From Rhynochetos jubatus (lineage: Eukaryota; Chordata; Aves; Eurypygiformes; Rhynochetidae), in contig CM050658.1 in NCBI GenBank assembly GCA_027574665.1, positions 24,812,317 through 24,876,316 of the forward strand: DNA of 64,000 bases, read 5' to 3'. The translations under genes were made by a program, and so were the position numbers. This document shows positions 11,156 to 24,400 of this stretch, in pieces; within the stretch, counting starts at the first letter, position 1; the number at the start of each line of letters is the position of its first letter. The notes under the pieces are model-generated. The model was not told the origin of the DNA, searched no databases, and saw only the letters and a program-made list of their open reading frames with translations.

Positions 11156-12929
11156 CCAGTAGGAAAAGAGAGAGAGAAGTGATTAATATGTTTGCTTGTC
11201 TTTTAATTTAACATTCTTGATTCATTTATGTGGGTGCTGTGGAAATAAACCCATATATCCACTTTCACACAGTGGATGATGCATTTTGATTTGGGATTTT
11301 TTTGGACCTGTGGCAAGTCTACATGAAATCCTCACACCAGCTATGCCAGTGTGTGATAAGAAAGTATCAAAACAAGAAGAGTTTTAAAAGGACTGTGGTT
11401 TAAAATTGCTGCATATGAACACATGAATATATATGCTTCCAGCAGTACTGAGAAGTGAAAAACGCACCAAATGTAGAAATTTAAATGCTAATCATTAAGA
11501 AAAGGCAAGGAAAACATGACAAACATTCTTTACATATTCCTACTTTAAAGCGGACTAGCTGAATGTACCAACACCTTGCTGGAGAGAGAGGTGACTGGCA
11601 TCATGTAGAAAGGATTCATCTAAATGTGAAAAATCAAACTTCGCCTTCCTGTGATGCGTTCAAGAACATGGCATTACCTTTCACAAATGCAACCTATTCT
11701 TGGCCAGATTTACATTAAGATCAAAAAACTGAAATGACAAGCACCTCCATCTGCATCAACTAAATTATCCTGGGTTTATACTAATGGTATTAAATCAGGA
11801 GGTAACCTTTTGAATAGACTTTGAAATGTGAGCCATACAGACTGCTTGGGAAGATTAGCTCAAAACTGGCCTCAAAACACAGGAACTTTCACAGCGATAC
11901 TTTTTTTTTTTTAAAACACACATAAAATATTAAAGTCAATTTTGCTGACACAAATAGATTCCGATGACACAAATCTGTTTACTGGTCTCTGCCACCCAAA
12001 TACACAGCACCTGAATTTCTCAGTATGGCTACCAGTTATTGCAGATGAAGCTTCATTAGCATTTCTACCACAAAATCTGCTTTTCAGCAGATTTGACACC
12101 AGCTATTAAAACATCCTTCCAGCTGAAACTAGGAATTTATAAGTACTAGGTTTTATTCAAATATAATTTCACTTATCAGGAAAATACAGTGAAAGTAGAG
12201 TAGATTATTAGAGCAGTTTAATAGATTATCGCAAACACATCATCACAGAAAAAGCTTATGCAGATGCGTCAGCTCTGGGCACTGAGAGCCACCTGTGCCA
12301 GCAACAGCAGTGCCACAATGGGCCAGCTTTTTTAGGGGAAAGGACTAAGACTTCTTCCTTACTAAAAGTAGCTCAGCACAACAAGAAATTAAAATAGTGC
12401 ACAAGGGAAAAGCTCTAATTCAAGAAAATCAAAAGGGCAGCATACAGAAGGCAGAGCTCAGTGTCTCAGCAGGTATTCACTAACACCCATGACTGGAAGG
12501 CAATCCAGCAATGTTGTATTTTCTAAAAGTTTCTAAATTTCTAGAAGTTACTTTAATGAACCAATTCTCAGTAGACAAATCTCTGTATTTACAACAGCTC
12601 TAGAAGAGATCAGAAGACAACTCTAACCATGATATGTCATTTGATCATAGAAGCATGGCACTGGCTTCTTCTCTGGTGAGTGCTCAAGCTCCTGGGAGAT
12701 GCTGGACAGGACCACAGTCCCCTGCAGAGGCTGACGGAGGAGAGCCACAGCTGCTCCTGTCCTCAGGTATCACATTCCTGGGGCATCCTCAGCTGGACAA
12801 ACTAAGCTGAGCCCAGATAACACTGTGATGACTTGGGATAAGGTACCAGTTGCCCTAAGTATTCCCTGTCCCTCTGTAACCACTGCCACATAAAGGGACT
12901 GCCTTGCTGGTATCATCTCCTCCTGGGTC
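11156..12929. other. Non-coding stretch without recognised features
   Basis: AT-rich unique sequence up to about 12640. From about 12640 to 12929 it is more GC-rich and may be a decayed leader of the following CR1 element, but I cannot align it to the other copy. No supported exon was seen. Confidence 0.5.
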
Positions 12930-15411
12930 AGGATCAGAGGGCAGGAAGAGGGGAGACAGCAGTAGGAGTTTGCTACAGGCCACCTGGCCAGGATGAGCGA
13001 GTGGATGAGGCCCTCTGCAGGCAGGTAGCAGCAGCCTCATGCTCACAAACCCTGGTCCTCATGGGGGACTTCAACCACCCCGACATCTGATGGAGGGACA
13101 ACACGGCAGGGCACAAGCCAGGAGGCTCCTGGAATGCATTGATGACAACTTCCTTATCCAAGTGACAGAGGAGGTGACAAGGAGGGGTGCCATGCTGGAT
13201 CTTGTCCTCACCAACAGGGAGGGGCTGGTGGGGAATGTGATGCTCAAGGGCAGCCTTGCCTGCAGTGACCACAGAATGGTGGTATTTGAGATCCTTACGG
13301 TGGCAAGAAGGACGTGCAGCAAGCTCACTACCCTGAACTTCAGAAGAGGAGACTTTGGCCTCTTCAGGGAACTGATTGGAAAGGTTCCATGGGATGAAGC
13401 CCTGGAGGGAAGAGGGGCCCAAGAAAGCTGTCGAGTATTCAAGGACCACCTCCTCCAAGCTCAGGAGTGAAGTATCCCAGTGAAGAGGAAGTCGGGTAAA
13501 AGTGCCCAGAGGCCTGTGTGGATAAACAAGCAGCTCCTGGACAAAGCAAAACAAAAAAAGAGAAGCCTACAGAGAGTGGAAGCAAGGACAGGGAGCCTGG
13601 GACGATTACAGGGAAGTTGTCTGAGAGGTCAGAGATCAGGTTATGAAAGCCAAAGCCCTGACAGAATTAAACCTGGCCAGGGACATTAAGGCCAACAAGA
13701 AAGGCTTCTATAGGCACACAGGGGATAAAAACAAGATGAGGGAAAATGTGAGCCCTCTGCAGAAGGACACAAGAGAGCTGGTTTCCCAGGACATGGAGAA
13801 GGCCCAGATACTCAATGGTTTTTTTGCCTTGGTCTTCACTGCCAAGGGCACAAGCCATACCCCCCGAGTCATGGAAGGCAAGGGCAAGAACTGGGAGAAT
13901 GAAGAGCCACCCATGGTCAGTGAGGATCATGTTCGAGAGCACCTGAGGAATCTGATGGTGTGTAAGTCCATGGGACCTGATGGAATTCATCCACGGGTCC
14001 TGAAAGAACTGGTGGATAAGGCTGCAAAACCTCTATCCATCGTATTCTAAAAGTCGTGGCAGACTGGTGAAGTTCCTGCTGACTGGAAAAGGGGAAACAT
14101 AACCCCCATTTTTAAAAAGGGAAAAAAGGAGGATCCTTTTTAAAGATGGCCTGAATACAGGCCAGTCAGTCTCACCTCTGTGCCAGGCAAGATCATGGAG
14201 CAGATCCTCCTGGAAACAATGCTAAGGCACATGGAGAATGAGGAGGGGATTGGTGACAGCCACCACGGCTTCACCAAGGGCAGATCGTGCCTGATGAATA
14301 TGGTGGCCTTCTATGATGGGGTCACAACCTTGATGGATAGACAGCCAACTGATGTCATCTACCTGGACTTGTTCAAAGCCTTCGATACCGTCTCACACGA
14401 CATCCTTGTCTCTAAACTGGGGAGTCATGGATTTGACGGATGGACTGCTTGATGGATAAAGAACTGGCTGGATGGTCACACTCAGAGAGCTGCGGTCCAT
14501 GACTCGATTTCTGAGTGGAGACCAGTGACAAATGGCGTTCCACAGGGGTTGGTGTTGGGACCGGTATTGTTTAACATCTTTGTCAGTGACATGGACGATG
14601 GCAGCAAGTGCATCTGCAGCAAGTTTGCTGACGACACCAAGCAGTGTGGTGCAGTCGACATGCTGGAGGGAAGGGATGTCATCCAGAGGGACCTTGACAG
14701 GCTGGAAAGGTGGGCCACTGCCAACCTCATGAAGTTCAACAAGGCCAAGTGCAAGGTCCTGCACATGGGTCAGGGCAATCCCAACCACAAGTACAGGCTG
14801 GGTGGAGAATGGATCGAGAGCAGCCAAGAGGAGAAGGACCTGGGGGTACTGGTGGATGAAAAGATGAACATGAGCAGGCAGTGTGCTCTGGCAGCCTAGA
14901 AAGCCACCTGTATCCTGGGCTGTATCAGGAGAAGCGTGGCCAGCAGGTCAAGGGAGGTGATTCTCTCCCTCTACTCTGCTCTTCTGAGACCCCACCTGGC
15001 TGGAGTACTGTGTCCAGCTGTGGAGCCCTCAGCATCAGAAGGATATCGACGAGTTGGAACGAGTCCAGAGGAGGGCCACGGAGATAATCAGAGGGCTGGA
15101 GCACCTCTCCTATGAGGAAAGGCTGAGAGAATTGGCTTTGTTCAGCCTGGAGAAAAGAAGGTTTCAAGGAGACCTTATTACAGCCTTCCAGTACCTGAAG
15201 GGGGCCTACAAATTCTTCCTGGAGAGGGTGATGAAGCACTGGCACAGGTTGCCCAAAGAAGCTGTGGGTGCCCCATCCCTGGAAGTGTTCAAGGCCAGGC
15301 TGGATGAGGCTTGCAGCAACCTGGTCTAGTGGAGGGTGTCCCTGCCCATGGTAGGAGGGTTGGAACCAGGATCCCTTCCAACCCTAACCATTTCATGATT
15401 CCATGATTTTG
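12930..15411 (+). mobile_element. CR1 LINE copy 1, 5'-truncated
   Basis: A 2.5-kb, 5'-truncated CR1 retrotransposon carrying most of ORF2. The 3' end has degenerate octamers (CATTTCAT, GATTCCAT, GATTTTGT) rather than poly(A), the hallmark of avian CR1. Endonuclease motifs (GVCY/RPPGQ-like, LMGDFNHPDI, SDHRMVVFEI) come first, then the reverse transcriptase. It is in the same orientation as the copy at 30601-33095, and parts of the two are nearly identical. Confidence 0.9.
12961..15329 (+). pseudogene. CR1 ORF2 remnant: APE endonuclease and reverse transcriptase
   Basis: The remains of the replication protein can be followed through several frames. The AP-like endonuclease part (12961-13470) has LMGDFNHPDI followed by a TGA at 13088-13090, then a frame change near 13105, then CSDHRMVVFEIL. 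A linker (13480-14050) contains [16 protein letters not shown]. The reverse transcriptase fingers and palm (about 14090-14899) include [37 protein letters not shown] and the catalytic FADD box at 14624-14635. The C-terminal part (15054-15329) has [20 protein letters not shown] and ends PSLEVFKARLDEACSNLV. The catalytic FADD residues survive, but many stops and frameshifts make it non-functional. Confidence 0.88.
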
Positions 15412-18400
15412 TAAAGTTTCAAAAGCAACTAAAACCCAATTCCTTTTTCTTTCCTGCTGAGATCCATCAGGGTGAAAGTGGGTCTGACCATCTACCTTAA
15501 TGATAAAAATAAGAGCTAGTGGCAGCTTGCTTGCTTTCAAGTGCATGACACCACCCGATACCTTTTTTAGGTCTAGGCTAAATGTTCTTACAATCTGGTT
15601 ATGCCACTGTAGAGTGCTTTGATCCTTATTTTATAAAACCTCATACAAATTTTTGTCTTCTACTGCATTATCCTGTCAAACAATCAAGGCACAAGATTGA
15701 TGTGCCTCCACACCTCCGCTGGCAATTCCTCAAACACACCCATCTTGGCCAAAACAAGTTCTGAACTTGGCTATGAATGCTCTTGGACTTGTGCTCAGAG
15801 GCATTTACAGAGTAAATACTTAGTGAGACCTTATGCTAATTCCCATTAAACAAGGTTTGATATAAAAAAGCCCCAAACAAACAAACCCCCACCATCGTCC
15901 TTTAAAAATACAATATCATCTTGTGTATTGCATATGTAGGTTACTGCTGAAAATATATCGCTGTTCACCTACTGCCCACACTTAATACACACATTTATTG
16001 ATGATCTATCCAAAGAAGAAGTGGACACAAAGCAGAAAATAAAGTTTTTAAGTAGCTGGAAAGAAGAGTAATTTGGAAAGCCACAAGTGCCTTAAACACC
16101 AAATGTAGTGCTGGCCTTAAATTAAGAAAAATATGCATGGGTGAAACGACAGAAGTGGCTTGCATGCTTTTTTATTTAATTTAAGCCAAGATGGTTCTCT
16201 CTGTTCATCTCTGATGCTGCCCCTAAGGGCTGCTTTTTGCACACAAGACAAAAATCCACTTTCCTTATATATTTTTTCAAGTCCTATAAAATGGTCTGTG
16301 AAAACAAGATTTATTTCTCATGGAATTCTCTGAAAGTAAAATCCACTGTCTGCAGAGCATGCTGCAGGGTGCTCCTGGGAATCAAAAACCAGAGGGACAG
16401 CATAAATAAGATCCAGGAATAGCCCAGCCAGCCACCCCCACAATGTCCATGGTTCTGCAAGATGCTTCCAGAGGTGAGAGCAGGTGATGGGCCCTGAGAC
16501 TGCCTGCCCTCCCACACCCATCAAACTTGTAGCACCCAATACAGAAACTGCCTCCTCTTTGCTTTCTGGTCCAGTGCTGGATTCTGCAAACCTGTCCTAG
16601 ATGGATGAGCCATGGAAGCTAACTTGTGAAGTGTACTGGTATGTGCAAATTGACAAAAAATGGGTATTTGTGCCCAAACTTTATAAAAGGCTACTAATAA
16701 TAAACTGTGGTTCCCAGAGAGCTTGGCTGACACATCTGATCCCTGGATACCTGTGACAGCAGAAGTTACAGCTTGTCTGGATGTGGAGGGTGCCAGGGCC
16801 TCCCAGGCACAACAGGCAGAGCTCTAAAATCCTGAGTGTGCACCTCCAAACAAATAAAGATCTGCTGCAGAACTCAGCTTTGCTTGTGTCTCAAATGTAT
16901 TTTAAGTCAAGTATTTCATGGGTTGTTTGCAATTCTACTCACATGAACAAAGCTGCTTACATTTTCTCTGTTCAAAACCAATCCAAGCAGAAAAGGATGA
17001 TACTTTTATGCATTATATTGATAGTATAATATGTATTTAAGGCTCCTACTAAGATAAAACTTGAACAAAACTTCTGAAAATTACTAAGATAATGTATGAT
17101 TTATATTTTCACTTAAGAGGAAAAATAACTTTTGTCTTTCTGACAGAATTCAACACAACCAGGAAACGCTTTCATGGCACAGAGAAATTTCTCAGTTATG
17201 TCCCTTTATCCTCAACTAAGCTGTTTGCACCCAGAAGACAGCCTGTATTTTTGACAAATTTCTCTTAGATGCTGTGGTAAACTTGAAGATATATTTTTCT
17301 ATTAGACTAAGATAAAATATAAGGATTTTGGGTGCTCCACTGAGCATAGTAGTAAAGAGACCAGTTGAACCCAAGCAGTTGAACTTCAGTTCTCAGGCTT
17401 TTCTTCCAGTGTACACACCAGGTTCAGATCTTGCACTTAGCATCTAGTCCCCAGGTAGCAGCATTCGAAAATAATCCCAGTTTAAAATGAAAAATATCTT
17501 GGAGACCTGTGATAGACAGCCGCAAGAACAGGAAATGTTATGACAAGCTACTGGTTTGGCCCATCCTATGTTTGCTGATCCTTCAGAAGGACTTCTCACC
17601 CAACCCTCTCATAGAGGAAGAGATTGTTGCAGTATCGCGCTGAATCAAAGAAAGCCTACCCCTCATCAGGCCAGCCCACCACCCGCACCCCCACACAAGG
17701 CAGGGAGAGTGCACAAGGAGTAAAAAGGATGACAAATGCTGGACCAATAGAAAAAGGCTCTGCAGCTGAGACATACTGGAAAGGCAATGATAATACCTAC
17801 TGTAGAAGTTTGCTTTCACTGAGAATTAATACAATTGGGGCACTTCTCCATCCCTCTAGAATGACGAACATGACTTTGAATACCTGCTCAAGGGAGGCTT
17901 ACCCAGGGGCAATTCTCAAGCCCTCTGCCATGCTCAAATTTGGGAACCCCAAGAGAGAGGAGGCTCTCCCAAGGCTCCCACCTGCCCACAGGCAGCACGA
18001 TCCCAGTCGCAGAGACCCCACTGCTCCTCCTCGGGGCAATCTTCCCTGCCATCTCGAGGGAATAGAAAACACTCTTAGCAACCATTGGAAGGGCTTTCCT
18101 ACTCCTGCCATCACTGCTGTTGTCCACAAATTAAACAAGCTCTGGGATCTTCCAGTTTCCTAATTCTTTACTGATTTATACTCTCTGCAACAACAGTGAA
18201 GTCAACAGCTCCAAGAGACAATGCAGTGTAATGTGACCCATCAGGTCCAACTTGAAGGATGGGAATACATTATAAATCTCTATCTTTCTTCAAGCATCTA
18301 AAAGTGAAACTACTCCAGATGGAAACTGCCTATTACATCCAGAAATGCATCCAGTACTGGGGGCTCCATTTCTAATGCTGCTTTGTAATAAGCATCATGC

Positions 18401-21400
18401 ACATCAAATCAATACGCAACCATCACCAGTCTGATTAAAAATCTGTCTGCAGGAAAATTACACAAAGAGGAATGTGTAGAACCTATATAATCTAGAATCC
18501 ATATAATGGTAAAAGACATTTTTGCAGCTAACAGTCGGGACCAACTAAGGATGTGCCCAGAATTGACCAAATTTTAAAATAACAACAACAAAACCCTCAG
18601 CTGTTAACATGTAGAACTATATTAACATGTTGACCTAAAGCTATTCCTTGCCTAGCCAGCTTAATAGACATCTTAAAAGAAACTTAGCTCTTCCCAAAAT
18701 TTGGCTACAAACTGAGTATGCACCATATACCTCTAACCTCTGCTAACAGATTTCATTATGCTCAGTTCAAGCACCTCTGTATTTTCAACTGAAATATCTT
18801 CTTGGGTATTCCCTAATGCTGTCACTGATAGTGAAGTTCTCTCTTTCTTCATCTCTTCCTCCTTAGTAAAAGCCTTTCAAGGCGGAGAGGCTGCTCTTAA
18901 GGCAGAAACCTACTGCTGGAAAGCAAAGGCCTTCAAGGACAGAGCTAATATATGTATCTGAATAAAAAAGCCTCACCCTGCTAAGAGGAACCCTGACACA
19001 AACTAAAAGGTGCTGATTATGTCTTGTGTCAGCAGGAATCTGGCAAGTGGTATAATACTCTGTACTTCATGCTCAGGTTGTGTTACAGACACAGCTGGGT
19101 AAGGACATCTTTAAAGAAGCTACAGCATTCACTACATTGGAGGAAAACCCAGTGTTGACAGTCTTACCTGCACTGCAACGAAATTTGTCTCATGGTGTCC
19201 GCTGTAGTAATGTCACAATATTATTCTACTTGTTACAGTCAGCTACAAAGCACCCAACACCATCCTTAGAGTGGTCCATGATCAACAGCTCCGAACCTTG
19301 TGTCCTTCCTCATCTCTCCAATCGCACACATTGCCCTGCACTAGACTAGCTTCCAACCCTCCTGGCTGAGCAGGAGGGAGCAAAGCCTTTCCCACCCTGC
19401 CACCTGGCATTACCTTTCTTTTCTCTCTTATGCTGCTTCCTTAACTCCAGCATTTTCGTCAAATCCACATAAAAACTCACCTCTTCCTCCTACCCGTGGC
19501 CTGTAAGACTCCCTAGCAGGGGGGTAAAGCAGCATGTTCTGGACTGTGCACATGATCTTCTATCAAACCCAGCTCAATGACACTGACAATGGCTGTTTCA
19601 CACAACAGCTATTTTTCTGGCATTCCGAAACGTCAGCTTTAGTAAAAAGAGTGAAAGCAATGTTATCACCATAAGTTTTCAGAAACAGACACAATAAAAT
19701 AGCATGTTTGAAAGCAAGCGAGAATCTGGCATGGATTGCAATCCTGTATCAAGAGATATATATCACTTACTTGTGTTCGAGCAGAGATCCCCACATTTTT
19801 TCCTTACTCGCTCAAGCTACAAGACAACCAAAAATAAGGGAGACCAGCTCCTGCTGCAGCTCTTGTTTCATGGCTTTAAATGCCATGCTCACAGGAACTG
19901 ACCTCCCCCATCCCACTTCCTATCATCAGTGCGGTTAGGTGACTCAAAGAATATAAACGTGGTAGACGAGAGCGGAGGAGCTTTACTAAGCAGAAGTTGC
20001 AGGAGACTGCTGCAAGGCTGAAGAAAAACACTCATTGGTTTTAAGTTTCATACACATCTGAAACACGATACATAGGATGTGGATGGTTTAGAAGCCTGAG
20101 TCCTTCTGAAGTAGAAGACAAAGCCAGATCTCCTTAAAAAGCATTTTGCTTAGATGCAGTTCCAGAACAGTCAGCACCAGCACTGACATGCCATGGAAAC
20201 CAAAAAAATCCCAGTTCTCAGCACTCAAAACTCTCAGACTGCTTCACAGCTTCTCTAGGAAAAGCCCCAGCACAACCACTGGTAGTCTTCCCAAAAGGGC
20301 TCGATCGGAGTGTTTGGAGAGCTTTCTGAAGGTAAAGGTGCTAAGTCTGCTATGAACAGCCTGCAGAAGTGAAAATAAATACAATCCAGCAGGCATTGGA
20401 TGGAGCTGATTAAAAGACTTCCATCAAAAGTGTTGAAAATTTTCAACACTCCTTCTCCCCCTCTTCCTTCTCTTCCAGCAGTCCTACCATGGGAACCAAT
20501 AAAAGAAGAAACAAATTGTAAAATTTTCAAATGCAATGCTTCATTTCAGGGCAAGCACTGTCCTCCGGGAGTCGCAGAAGGTCTGCTGGTTTGTGTCCTT
20601 ACAGGAAAAACACAAAGCTTGCAAACCATGCCAAACTGTTTAGTCGGAGGAAGGCTGTGAGAAATCTGGCAAGTTCAGTTTAACACATAACAACACAGAA
20701 ATACACCCAGAAAACAAGGATTTTTCACAGAAAGAACCACAGCTAAAATAAACAAATTTGTGCATATAAAGCACAAGAAGGACCTGTAGCTTCCCCAGAC
20801 CTGTAGTGCTAGGATTTGGGAAATTGGTGTACTTTTATCCTGTTCTGACTACTTCAACATGCCCTAGATGAGGACAGTTCCTTTAACAGACATTTCTACA
20901 GTGTCCTGAGGGTCACTACTGAACATAACTATCACAGTATTTTCCACCAAGATTTCTGACCTTTAACCTCATCAGATTCGTTTAATCCAAGTTCCTGCAC
21001 ACTGATCCAAATAATCGAAGGCTATGTTTTACTGTCACATGTACACACTTTATGCCTCTCATCATCTGAATTGCAACAGACATATTCTCGAGAAATCACT
21101 TTTCAGCTCTGACTTTTTCCGTTCTTAAAACCGGTCCTAAAAGCCTGCCACTGCGCTGAGTATCGCTCCTAGCAGCGAGTTCGCCAAGTAGAGCTGTACT
21201 GCACGCCCATGCAGGAGAGCTGCAGAGGGAGCTACACAGCTTACATTGAAAAGGGTATTTGATCGTTGACTATTTCACTACTGTCTTTAGAGGGGCCTGA
21301 TAGTTCACTGCTGATTTATACCTCTTTCTAACGCTTCTCTGTTTTTACATGCTCATTTCCATGCAGTCTCCATACCTCTCATTACAATTTTGTTTTACTG

Positions 21401-24400
21401 CCCCATCAGAACAGCAACTAATCCAGGTGCCTGTGCAGTGCCATTCAAACCCTTCTCTACCTCTTCGACATTTCACACTTGATCATGCAGCCAGAGATTA
21501 CTCCACAACTCCTTTAAAGAAATCATTACAGAATTTTAATGATACTTTTAATCTGATTTCATCTCACTTAAATCTTTAGCTTTTCAACAGACATATATCA
21601 GCCCTTTCCTCACAAAACTAAAGCATACTTCTTGTCCCACTCAACACTGCCCAGACACCACAGTCTTCATTTTCTATCCTGCGTGTAAATGAAAAACACT
21701 CACACACCAGACCCACCATTTGTCCAGCAAGAAACACTGCTGGTATTGTTAGTTCAACACAGAAGGCAGGACTGTGGGTGTTAGCTCTCTTACCTCTCTG
21801 GCTCACTGGGTGCAGCTTGGTCACCAGGGCTTTTCCCTTACACCTGGGTTAGCTGGTAAACTTCTATTAAAAACTGTCTATAAAAGTAATTCTTAAGTGT
21901 TCGCTCTACATTTATATGTATGTATACATATAAAACATATGACATTTACATGACGTACTATAGTCAGAAGATCTCTGAGCCACAGAAATGAGGAGCTTCA
22001 CATCTAATTCTCTGTTACAGCACTACTCGACATAGGTGCGTAAACGAAATTCCAGCCAAGATCCTTATTATGTGACAAGGTAAAGAAAAGGCAGAAACAG
22101 AAGCACATCTTAGAAATGCTACTGCTAGAAAGTCATTACACACAACCTCTGGGGCAAGGAAAAAAATTCAGACAGAAACTCAAGCAGGCACTCACTTCTA
22201 GTTCTAGGCTTTTTACATTGCTACAAATACAACTGATCACCACAGGCAACGACTCTTAAAAGACTGTTCATATATTCCACATTCTCACCAAAGAGGAAAT
22301 GACAACATCTGCTGAAGTGTAATACAAGATCAATGCAACTTCCTGACAGCAGAGAAAAAAAATTCAAGCTACTTGCCAGGACAAAAAGGCAGAACCTAGT
22401 ATCAGCTGTATGGAAGGTCATTTTTCCCTAGCAAAAAAGTGACATTTATTATTTTATTATTATTTTAGAGCACGCTGTCAAGTCAATTCTCGCCAAAAAT
22501 GAGACAAGCGGAAAAAAAATAGCAGTTGGCAGGGAGCAAGGACCAGCTCCTGACCCTGGTAATTCCAAACGGGCTGTAGGAGTGGCAATAGTGACCAGAA
22601 AAAACATACTGAGAATAAAAGTATGTTCACATAAAAGGAAAATGAGAAAGAAACCAAATCACTACAGAACACGTTCTCTGTCATGACTAACAATAGGCAC
22701 ATTAAAGACCCAAAACAAAAATATTTTCTCTTCCTGTATGAAGCAGGATGTGGTACTGCAGTCAGCAATTGCTTACCTTCATCACCTGTGGTTATTACTG
22801 ACATGAAAAACACATACAAGCTGTTGCCTTTTTAAACCAAAGTGAGCCCTCTGTTACCATCCATGTGGACAGCGGCTAGCTGTGAGAAGCCCAACTTCTT
22901 CTCACTCACAATCAGCCCCAAACGTCAGAGTTGTACTGAAAACTCTCCGAAGGAAGGCACACGGCTCTTGCAGGCTGGCACCCTAGAGACACCGTCCAGC
23001 CTTACCCCATCCCACTCAGACGACGAGGGACTGTGGGGAAGCAGCTCCTAACCCTGCACAACCGTTATCCAAGTACTGAACAAATGCAAGTCCCAGGAGT
23101 AGAAGTATCCACGTGTTAATTATGTCTTGGCTAATAAACTTCTAAGTGAATTCAATTTAAACACTGCTGAAGTTTAGATCGGGGCTCATGGATTTTTTTT
23201 TTCTTCATTTTGCAGCTTTTTTAAAGTAGTCATGTGTTCTCTCGTGCCTTAATTAAAATATTTTGATTTCTAGCTCAGATTTCTGTTCCTGTGTCCATAA
23301 TGCTGCTATCTAAGCTGTGATAATGAACTACACAATCAATGACCTGACCAATGCCAAATTGTGTGCTAAAACGTGTGCTTCTCCACCTGATCTCAGTGGC
23401 AACTCTCAAGCTCTTTTTTGGTATCTGTACCAAAGTCATTCTTTCTTATTTTGCTCATATTTTGTAGCCCTCTGGAGAGTACCAGTCTGCCTTTAGCTTT
23501 CATCTCCACAGCTGACTCTGACACATGCACCTGCCAGTAACATTCACAGTGCTACAGTATTTCTATTACAACTCAGAATTTGGATGCATCTTACCAGATC
23601 TGGTCCCAAACTTTGTCAATATGTTCTCAAGCCTCAAGTGACATTCATGCAAGGGATGCAGGAAACGTTTTCAATTAAAAAAACTACATGTTTAATCTCT
23701 TGCTCTAGTGTTGGAGACTTTTCACAGGTAAGTCAATTCAGATGTAGTTATCTCAAAATTTACACTCAGCCTGCATGGCACGGAGGCATGCAGAGAGTAA
23801 ATGTTGGGGGACACTGAACATCAAATCTCCATAACTAGAAGGCAGAGTTATGAACTTTATGATTTAATAAAGTGAAATGGAGAGGCTATGAAAAACTCAT
23901 TCTTCTGGAGGAAGCATTTAGCTGACTTTTTGCCCGAAACGGCATAATTGAATTACTCTAGGCTAAAATAACATGCACAGTTACTTTCTGTGACACCAAG
24001 ATCAAAGGTAGAAGAAAACAAAACAAACCCACAAACTGAGACTCTTCCATCTAGTAAGGAAACCAGGTTGAATGATATCTAAAAATTGCAGCATAAAGAG
24101 TGACTGACAAAGTAAAGGAGAAAGAACCTGGGGCAGATGTCAGCCAGCCTGACATTGCAGGTGAGAAAAGCCCTGCCAGTAACACTGTTCACAGTGCACA
24201 TCAGGGATGTGAAATGACATTCCCCTACAACAGAAAGATAGGCAAGAAGTGAAGAGCAGCCAGACTCATCTCTTTGGTGAATACAAGTCCTGTTTTATTT
24301 TTGCTTTCTGAAGTACACAGCAACTTATTTATATCAGCACGAGATTTCAGATCTGATTCCTGCAGCAGGCAAAGTCCAGACATTAAAAGTCCAGCTTAAA

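Noticed and set aside
12973-13554. 193-codon minus-strand frames, repeated at 30699-31280
   Set aside because: They are antisense to the CR1 endonuclease region and are similar to each other only because the CR1 copies are nearly identical.
17624-18163. 180-codon open frame on the plus strand
   Set aside because: It has no ATG start at its beginning, no recognisable domain, and its composition follows a local GC-rich patch. It is probably chance.
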